DNA from: an uncultured Clostridia bacterium
Lineage (GTDB): Bacteria > Bacillota > Clostridia > Peptostreptococcales > Anaerovoracaceae
Reading direction: 5' to 3'
Assembly: GCA_934277655.1 (NCBI GenBank)
Contig: CAKQVC010000037.1
Span: 1-11,509, forward strand
DNA length: 11,509 nucleotides
This document shows positions 5,958 to 11,509 of this stretch, piece after piece (within the stretch, counting starts at the first letter, position 1; every line of letters begins with the position of its first letter). The notes under the pieces are model-generated. The model saw only the letters and a program-made list of their open reading frames with translations. It was not told the origin of the DNA and ran no database searches. The position numbers and the translations under genes were made by a program.

Positions 5958-8723
5958 CTATACAACTATCGTTATGCTGCTCCCACCTGTCCTTTCTTTT
6001 TTTACTACAATCTGTTTATCGATCCTGTCTTTTAATTCCTTTACATGGGAAATAATTCCCACCAAACGGTTTCCTTCCGTCAGAGAGGCCAGTGCCTGGA
6101 TTGCCTGTTCCAGAGACTCTTCATCTAAAGAACCAAATCCTTCATCAACAAACATGGTGTCAATTTTAATTCCCCCTGCTGATGACTGGATTTCATCAGC
6201 AAGTCCGAGAGCAAGGGAAAGTGACGCTTTAAAGGACTCGCCTCCGGAAAGAGTCTTTACACTGCGCTGTGTTCCGTTGTAATGGTCGATCACGTCCAGT
6301 TCCAGTCCTGACTGGCTCCGGTTGTTCTCCGCTGTCTCTCTGCGTTTCAGTTCGTATTGCCCGCCGGACATAACCATAAATCTTATATTCGCCCGCCGGA
6401 TGATCCGATCAAAATATGCCATTTGAATATAGGTTTCCAACATAACTTTTTCTTTACCGCTGATGGTTCCGTTAGCGGTATCCGACAAAGCTTTTACCCA
6501 TCTGAGTTTTTCACCTGTCTGCTCCCCTGCTTCCAGTGCTTCTTCCATATGCCCCAGGATCCGGCTGTTCGCCATTCTCTGGCTGTTTGTTTTCTTTGAT
6601 CGAGCGTCCAGTTCTTTTTGTTTCTGCTCCAACTGAACTTGCATTTCCTTTTCCTGCTCCAGATCAATATCGGTTTCGCTGTCTATGCGCTTGACAATTT
6701 CTTTTCTTGCAGCAACGAGGGCCGTGATTCGTCCTTTGTTCTCATTTACGGCTTCCACTGCATGGGTGTATGCATCTTCGATCTGCTGTTTTTCACTCTT
6801 TAAAGAAAGTATCTTTTTTTCTGCCTCTTCCCTGGAAGCAAACGCAAGTTTCGCCTTCAGAGCCGTGATCCGCTCTTTCAGTGCCTGATTTTCGGCAGCC
6901 AGCTTCGTACTTTCATTTATCAGATCATTCTGCTTGTTTTCATTATCGTCAAGCTCTGTTCTTTTTCGTGGTAGTTCTTTCTCGATTGCCTGCTTCCTGT
7001 CAATCCGCTTCTGCACTTCGGTCATATTCTGTGTAAGCACCTGTGTCAGTGTGGTACTTTCTGACAAGCGTTCTTTAAGAGTCTGCTGAGCATCTTCAAA
7101 GGAAAATTCTCCAAGCAACGTCGAAATCTCGTCTTTTATACTGCTTTCTTTCGCTTCGTATTCTCCCTTCAACCTGCCTGCTTTCTCACTCCACTTACTA
7201 GCTTCCGTTTCCGCTCGCTTTACCTTCTCCTGAAAAGCATCTAACTCTTCCTGTGTCGGAACTTCCTCCTGTTTTACCGCCAGATGCGGATGATGTGTAG
7301 AACCACATACCGGGCATGGACTGCCTTCTTTCAGATTTTCAGCTAAAATCCCCGCCTGTGCATCCAGATACCTTTTTATTTTTTCTGTATAGATTGCATT
7401 GAGTCTGCGAAAAGCATCGGATTTTTCGATATAAGTTTTGCAGGCTGCTTCACACCTTTCCTCAACTTCTTTCACGCTTTGAAAGTCTTGAGCTAATGAT
7501 TTTAGTCTTTTGTTCTGACTTTCCAGTTCTTTTTCTTCACTTTCCAGTTTCAGTTTTTCTTCTCCAACATTTCGGAGACTTTCAAGTTCCTCTTCGAATG
7601 CACGGATCGACGTTTCATAAGCAACCATTGACTTCTGCAGGTTTTCAAATATTCTTTCATTATCCTCGATTCGTTTTTTATTGCGCTGAGACATCGTTTC
7701 TTTTTTCGAAAGCTCCACATATTCGGGCAGAGATACTTCCAGTTTTGTTATTGCAGCTCCGATTTCTTCCGTTTTTGACATCCGTTCCTGTTCACAAACC
7801 AGCTTTTCCCGCAGTAACTTTTCTTTTTCTATCTCTGCTTGATAAGCCTCTTCGTTTTTATGTAGATCTTTTTTTGCGCTCAAAATTTCGCTGGCTTTCG
7901 TGATTCGCTTTTTCACACTGTCAAGCTGATCTTGAATTGTCGCTTTTTCTTTTTCCATCGACGCTTCAGACTTTTCGTCTCCGGCAATCAGCCTTTTTAG
8001 AAATGCAACGACCTCTTCTGTTAGCATACTACCGCTTCGAGCTAGTTCTGCCTCATAAAAATCAGAATGCTCTTCCTCACATACGATTCCACCTATGTAC
8101 TGCTTCAGGCTGCGATTGATTTCTTCGTATGAGCGATTCAGCTCTGATGCCTCGCTTTTCAGCTTATTCTGAAGTTCCGCATATTTCTGCGTCTTAAACA
8201 ATTTCTGAAAAATCTGTTTCCGCTCGTCGGTTGATGCGAGTAAAAGTTTCAGAAAATCGCCCTGTGCGATCATGGCAATCTGGGTAAACTGATTCCGGTC
8301 AATACCCAGGATGCTCTCAATCTCCCGATTCACATCTTTTAGCTTCGTTACGACATTTCCATCCGGCAGATAAAGCTCTGCATTGGCTTTTTCAGTTGTG
8401 AAACCCTCTCCCCTGGTCTTCGGTCGTTCATATTCCGGATTTCGTTTTATCCGATATTTCTTATCATTGCAGGAAAACTGCAACCAGACCTCGGTGGGAG
8501 TCCCTGCTTCTGCATATTTTGAGCGTAACATGGATGTCTCTCTGTTTTCTCCGCTTGCTTCTCCGAAAAGAGCAAAAGTAATTGCATCAAAAATCGTGGT
8601 TTTCCCGGCACCAGTGTCTCCGGTTATCAGATAAAGACCGTTCTGTCCAAGTTTATCCAGATCCACTGTCACACGTCCCGCATAAGGCCCGAAAGCAGAC
8701 ATTATCAGTTTTTCCGGTCTCAT
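5958..8723 (-). CDS. sbcC: Exonuclease SbcC, Rad50-type ATPase subunit
   Basis: ATPase subunit of SbcCD, the bacterial Rad50/Mre11 complex, which binds DNA ends and opens or trims hairpins, palindromes and protein-blocked ends. The 921-residue product is complete, though shorter than the Escherichia coli protein (about 1,050), mainly through shorter coiled coils. Visible motifs: Walker A GDTGAGKT (35-42), Q-loop MIAQGDF (151-157), coiled coils about 170-460 and 485-735, zinc hook CPVC (470-473) at the turn, signature LSGGES (825-830), Walker B DTMFVDEGFGSLDEES (855-870) and the switch His in ISH (891-893). The ATG at 8723 overlaps the TGA of sbcD as ATGA, so the two subunits are likely made by coupled translation. 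It is the last gene before hairpins and a terminator. Confidence 0.96.
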   Translation of the reverse strand: MRPEKLIMSAFGPYAGRVTVDLDKLGQNGLYLITGDTGAGKTTIFDAITFALFGEASGENRETSMLRSKYAEAGTPTEVWLQFSCNDKKYRIKRNPEYERPKTRGEGFTTEKANAELYLPDGNVVTKLKDVNREIESILGIDRNQFTQIAMIAQGDFLKLLLASTDERKQIFQKLFKTQKYAELQNKLKSEASELNRSYEEINRSLKQYIGGIVCEEEHSDFYEAELARSGSMLTEEVVAFLKRLIAGDEKSEASMEKEKATIQDQLDSVKKRITKASEILSAKKDLHKNEEAYQAEIEKEKLLREKLVCEQERMSKTEEIGAAITKLEVSLPEYVELSKKETMSQRNKKRIEDNERIFENLQKSMVAYETSIRAFEEELESLRNVGEEKLKLESEEKELESQNKRLKSLAQDFQSVKEVEERCEAACKTYIEKSDAFRRLNAIYTEKIKRYLDAQAGILAENLKEGSPCPVCGSTHHPHLAVKQEEVPTQEELDAFQEKVKRAETEASKWSEKAGRLKGEYEAKESSIKDEISTLLGEFSFEDAQQTLKERLSESTTLTQVLTQNMTEVQKRIDRKQAIEKELPRKRTELDDNENKQNDLINESTKLAAENQALKERITALKAKLAFASREEAEKKILSLKSEKQQIEDAYTHAVEAVNENKGRITALVAARKEIVKRIDSETDIDLEQEKEMQVQLEQKQKELDARSKKTNSQRMANSRILGHMEEALEAGEQTGEKLRWVKALSDTANGTISGKEKVMLETYIQMAYFDRIIRRANIRFMVMSGGQYELKRRETAENNRSQSGLELDVIDHYNGTQRSVKTLSGGESFKASLSLALGLADEIQSSAGGIKIDTMFVDEGFGSLDEESLEQAIQALASLTEGNRLVGIISHVKELKDRIDKQIVVKKERTGGSSITIVV

Positions 8724-9865
8724 CTTTCATCCTCCCATACATTTTCAATCAACGATTTTATATATTCACTCTGCAGCTCAGTCATCGGCTGGTTATTCTG
8801 TTTTTCATAAAACTCCGAAAAAAGGTCATACGGAGATTTTTTCGAAGTATCACATGCGGCATCAATATGAGTTGTGCTCCTTGTACGTACATTGTCATAA
8901 TCCAGTTTCATGATGCGATGATAAATTGTCCCCAGTTTCCCGACTGCATCCGGAATATCTTCCTCGTCCGTAAGAGTAATATGCAGATAATCCTCCGGAT
9001 AACTGGTATTTTGATAGAACTCCCTTCTGGTCAGTTCCTGATAGTTTCCCTTAATTTCAGCCATGTCATGTTTTGGTATCAACGGAATCGTACGGATGTT
9101 CAGATTTCCTTTTTCTTGTAGCTCGACAACCGTGATACTCTTCTTATCCTTTACTTCGGAAAACGAGTATTTCAAAGGCGTACCGGAATATCGCACGCTT
9201 TCCTTCCCGCAGTTCTGTGGTCGATGGATATGTCCAAGTGCCGTATAATCAAACGGCTCGAAAACAGATGCATCCACATTGTCACTGCCACCAACAGAAA
9301 TTTCTTCTGACTCCGTCCGTTCCGCTCCGGTCACAAACTGATGGGTAATCATGATATTCCGTTCCTCCGCAGGAATATCCAGATCTTCAATCACTGCCCT
9401 CACAGCATCTGTGTAAGAGGCAATTTCTCTTTCTTCCTCATCATGAAACCGTCTGACATGAACCGGTTTGATGAAAGGCAGCATCCATACGTTCAGTTTT
9501 CCATAAGCATCCTCCATGACAACCGGTGTCAGCGATCCGTTATAAACCGGAGCCATATGGATATTACTTCCTGCCATCAGTCTTCCGCCAAACGCAATAC
9601 GCTCAGGAGAATCGTGATTGCCGCTGATCACAAAAACACTTGTCCCGATTTTAGAAAGCTTTACTAAAAAATCATCAAACAAAGCCACTGCCTCTGCTGA
9701 AGGTACTGCCTTGTCATACACATCCCCTGCAATCATCACGCCATCCGGATTCTCTTCCCTGATGATCCCCAGGATTTCGTCTAAAATATATGCCTGATCC
9801 TCCAGCATCAAGTATTCATTTACCCTTTTTCCCAGATGCAGATCCGACAGATGAAAAAATTTCAT
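8720..9865 (-). CDS. sbcD: Exonuclease SbcD, Mre11-type nuclease subunit
   Basis: Metal-dependent nuclease subunit of SbcCD (double-strand exonuclease and hairpin endonuclease). The 381-residue product is typical in length. The calcineurin-like phosphoesterase motifs are all present: DLHLG (8-12, Asp8 and His10), GDVYD (47-51), GNHD (82-85), ITHQF (173-177) and GHIHRPQ (211-217), so the two-metal site looks intact. The C-terminal half after about 240 is the capping and SbcC-binding part. The start is supported by GAGGAG seven bases before the ATG. It overlaps sbcC by four bases and lies 127 bp after jetD. A weak promoter may lie in that gap; otherwise it is read from the Wadjet operon upstream. 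Confidence 0.96.
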   Translation of the reverse strand: MKFFHLSDLHLGKRVNEYLMLEDQAYILDEILGIIREENPDGVMIAGDVYDKAVPSAEAVALFDDFLVKLSKIGTSVFVISGNHDSPERIAFGGRLMAGSNIHMAPVYNGSLTPVVMEDAYGKLNVWMLPFIKPVHVRRFHDEEEREIASYTDAVRAVIEDLDIPAEERNIMITHQFVTGAERTESEEISVGGSDNVDASVFEPFDYTALGHIHRPQNCGKESVRYSGTPLKYSFSEVKDKKSITVVELQEKGNLNIRTIPLIPKHDMAEIKGNYQELTRREFYQNTSYPEDYLHITLTDEEDIPDAVGKLGTIYHRIMKLDYDNVRTRSTTHIDAACDTSKKSPYDLFSEFYEKQNNQPMTELQSEYIKSLIENVWEDER

Positions 9866-9894
9866 AAGATTCTCCTCATATAATATCTTTTACC

Positions 9895-9924
9895 ATTATC
9901 TTTTATCTTGCTGTTATCTGTACA
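9895..9924 (-). promoter_or_regulatory. Possible weak promoter for sbcDC
   Basis: On the minus strand, TGTACA (9924-9919) and GATAAT (9900-9895) are 18 bases apart. The -10 matches five of six bases and the -35 four of six. Transcription would start near 9888, about 22 bases before the sbcD ATG. The region is A-rich, so a chance match is possible. Confidence 0.3.
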
Positions 9925-9945
9925 GCCATGCCAAAGGCAGAACTG

Positions 9946-9992
9946 TTGCCGTAGTCAAAAACGGCAAGCAGAAGGCAGGTCAAATGACCTGC
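9946..9992 (-). repeat. Two tandem hairpins after the jetD stop codon
   Basis: GCAGGTC (9975-9981) with GACCTGC (9986-9992) is a perfect 7-bp stem with a 4-base loop that begins at the base after the jetD stop codon. TTGCCGT (9946-9952) with ACGGCAA (9961-9967) is a second 7-bp stem with an 8-base loop. Five T lie in the second loop but none follow either stem on the minus strand, so neither is a classic terminator. They could protect the jetD mRNA end or lower read-through into sbcD. Confidence 0.45.
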
Positions 9993-11252
9993 TCACAATA
10001 TGTCGGACTGATTGTCGCCTCCGAGAAGCCAAGGAGTTCTATGAAATAAACTTATTATTTCTTGCTCCATTTTACAGTCATGAGCAAGCATATATGCAAC
10101 GGTTTTTCTATATTCTTCTTGTTCTAAAAGAGCGTCTAGCCTCCTGACATCATTTGGGGTAAGTGATTTTCGTGCAATCGCAAATATCTTGTTTTCCAAT
10201 TCTGAAATTCCCATTCGATACAGAGCAAACTGCGCTCCTGTTGCTTGGCAAAGATTCTGATGAATCAAGAATCCACCTGCATCAATGTCGCCAAAATGCA
10301 TATATTCCAATTCCGTATTATCTTCAATCACTTTTTTCAAGAAAGCAATCTGATGCCTGTTTGCAAAACCGCCAAGATAAAGATAAGAAAAAGTCTCGTC
10401 ATCCATTCGCTGAAAAGACGTTTTGTTCTCAATAGTCATGATTTTATCGGTTTTTACTTCTACATATTCTATAAAAGGGATATCTGCAGAAGAAATCGCA
10501 ATACCACCATGAAACTGACTTGTATCTAAAGTAAAATCCCCCCAATGGATTTTCCAGCACCCTTTCAGAAGTATCTCCTGCTCATTTGTAATGATATGAA
10601 AACGTTCCAATATAGCATCTGTCGGCTCATAATCTGCCTGCTGCGCATTAAGAAGCCTTCTCAGCAAACTGCAGATTTCTTCATAATTATTTTCTTGAAA
10701 CCACTTGGAATCACCATATACCAAAGTAGACACTTCTCTGGCATAGAGAGATGTACTGTTTTTCTCAAGAAAATCTATCATTTTCAGGTTCGCTTCTATA
10801 TATGCAGGTGCAATCTCATCTGCAGTTTCGTTCAGATGCTGCCGCAACGATGTACAGTAAGCCTGCACAAGTTCTCCACCATGTTCATAAGCAGTAAAAA
10901 GCTGAAAAACTTCTTCCTTGATTTGATTCCGTGGGGTAATTCCACATTGATCTCGTAAAAAAAGCTGTGCACTGCTTGCATACTCTTCAGGCATGTATAT
11001 TTTTTCAATTTCATCACTGTATTTCAGTCTTTTAACGGTCACAAGCTTCTCAGACTCTAATATATGGGCTGCTTCGTTGATGGCTTCTTTTCGTCTCATA
11101 TCCGCATCATTGGCATGATAAGCTTTGTATATTTCCGACGGACTCAGAGTGATTCTACGGTTGGTCTCTACCTGCTTTGCACTGCGTTTGTCATATTTTT
11201 TCAGCAGCTTTTGAAGGATTTCCCCGCAAAGTTTTTTCGTCTCACTGTTCAT
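9993..11252 (-). CDS. jetD: Wadjet anti-plasmid system nuclease JetD
   Basis: Nuclease subunit of the Wadjet system, in which the JetABC SMC-type motor extrudes closed circular DNA and JetD cuts it, protecting the cell from plasmids. The 419-residue product has a mostly helical N-terminal part (1-240) with no motif I can name and a C-terminal Toprim-type domain (DUF2220 family). Seen there are VEVKTDKIMTIENKTSF (264-280) with the metal-binding candidate Glu275, YLGGFANRH (292-300) and HFGDIDAGGF (319-328) with Asp322 and Asp324, the Toprim DxD. The active site therefore looks intact. A GAAAGGTGAAG ribosome binding site precedes the ATG, and the first 11 bases overlap the end of jetC, matching the jetC-jetD order of Wadjet operons. 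The subtype cannot be told without jetA and jetB. Confidence 0.85.
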   Translation of the reverse strand: MNSETKKLCGEILQKLLKKYDKRSAKQVETNRRITLSPSEIYKAYHANDADMRRKEAINEAAHILESEKLVTVKRLKYSDEIEKIYMPEEYASSAQLFLRDQCGITPRNQIKEEVFQLFTAYEHGGELVQAYCTSLRQHLNETADEIAPAYIEANLKMIDFLEKNSTSLYAREVSTLVYGDSKWFQENNYEEICSLLRRLLNAQQADYEPTDAILERFHIITNEQEILLKGCWKIHWGDFTLDTSQFHGGIAISSADIPFIEYVEVKTDKIMTIENKTSFQRMDDETFSYLYLGGFANRHQIAFLKKVIEDNTELEYMHFGDIDAGGFLIHQNLCQATGAQFALYRMGISELENKIFAIARKSLTPNDVRRLDALLEQEEYRKTVAYMLAHDCKMEQEIISLFHRTPWLLGGDNQSDIL

Positions 11253-11509
11253 GGAACTTCACCTTTCCGATTCGCATATCCTCTTTTTTCAGCTTCAGCA
11301 ATGGAATGATGACGCCGCATTCACTTCCGATGGATTCCAGTCGGTTCGGCGGTGCACAAAAAATAACCTGAAAGTTCTGCGCTTTAAAAAAATCCAGCAT
11401 CAGTTTAATATTGTGATCGCTCATTTTTTCGAAAGGCTCATCGATGAAGATCAGGCGAACCGAATTAACTCTGGCATTATACAGCATTGAGAGTGCCGCA
11501 GACAGAATC
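11242..11509 (-). CDS. jetC: Wadjet SMC-like ATPase JetC, C-terminal end only (cut by window edge)
   Basis: Only the last 88 codons or so are in the window; the gene continues beyond the right edge. The visible part is the distal half of an SMC/MukB-type ATPase head: a helix with ILSAALSMLYNAR, the Walker B strand SVRLIFIDEPF with its catalytic Glu, a D-loop-like KMSDHN, a helix LMLDFFKAQNF, and the strand QVIFCAPPNRLESI, which takes the place of the switch region. DEPF followed by KM and then QVIFCAPP is the pattern of JetC-type ATPases rather than of SMC or SbcC. JetC is the motor that extrudes DNA loops with JetA and JetB. It overlaps jetD by 11 bases, suggesting coupled translation. Walker A, the coiled coil and the signature motif are not in view. 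Confidence 0.8.
   Translation of the reverse strand, partial: ILSAALSMLYNARVNSVRLIFIDEPFEKMSDHNIKLMLDFFKAQNFQVIFCAPPNRLESIGSECGVIIPLLKLKKEDMRIGKVKFHEQ

Noticed and set aside
8582..9121. 179-codon plus-strand reading frame antisense to sbcC/sbcD
   Set aside because: It is explained as a shadow of two well-conserved genes; no ribosome binding site or recognisable domain.
11242..11509. Second SbcC or a chromosomal SMC protein at the right edge
   Set aside because: The Walker B context (DEPF then KM, then QVIFCAPP) and the overlap with a DUF2220/Toprim gene fit JetC; SbcC is already complete at 5958-8723.
1..11509. CRISPR arrays, tRNA or rRNA genes, insertion sequences, integrase or attachment sites
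   Set aside because: I looked for regularly spaced repeats, tRNA-like arms, transposase domains and flanking direct repeats by eye and saw none.

Overview
The window looks like part of a low-to-moderate GC, Gram-positive Clostridia chromosome, most likely Lachnospiraceae. The basis is the gene families, AGGAGG-type ribosome binding sites, a dockerin/cohesin pair, cadherin-like beta-sandwich (CLBS) domains in surface proteins and a SbcCD with a zinc-hook SbcC. The genus cannot be settled from sequence alone. Nearly all of the DNA is coding, mostly on the minus strand, with one plus-strand transporter gene in the middle. I saw no tRNA, rRNA, CRISPR array, insertion sequence or integrase.

Left block (minus strand, read from right to left, 4138 to 1): tdk (thymidine kinase), then a secreted glucosaminidase ending in a type I dockerin, then a membrane-anchored protein carrying a cohesin-like domain, then mgtC (cut by the left edge). 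The last three genes are tightly packed (15 bp gap, then an ATGA stop/start overlap) and probably form one transcript. The dockerin enzyme and the cohesin anchor being neighbours suggests a small self-contained surface complex. The cohesin protein would hold a peptidoglycan hydrolase at the membrane outer face. This would be a use of cohesin-dockerin outside plant-fibre degradation, and it is the main candidate for an under-described system here.

Middle: a 345-bp divergent intergenic region holds good sigma-A-type promoters for tdk (minus) and for sstT (plus). sstT encodes a Na+/serine-threonine symporter and ends at a strong bidirectional terminator, shared with the convergent operon to its right.

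Right block (minus strand, 11509 to 5958): the 3' end of jetC (SMC-like ATPase), jetD (Toprim nuclease), then sbcD and sbcC. jetC/jetD are the last two genes of a Wadjet anti-plasmid system; jetA and jetB should lie beyond the right edge. Directly downstream, 127 bp away, is the sbcDC pair (Mre11/Rad50-type nuclease), joined by an ATGA overlap. Wadjet extrudes and cuts circular DNA, and SbcCD acts on DNA ends and hairpins, so the neighbourhood could be a functional DNA-processing cluster. Chance adjacency is not excluded.
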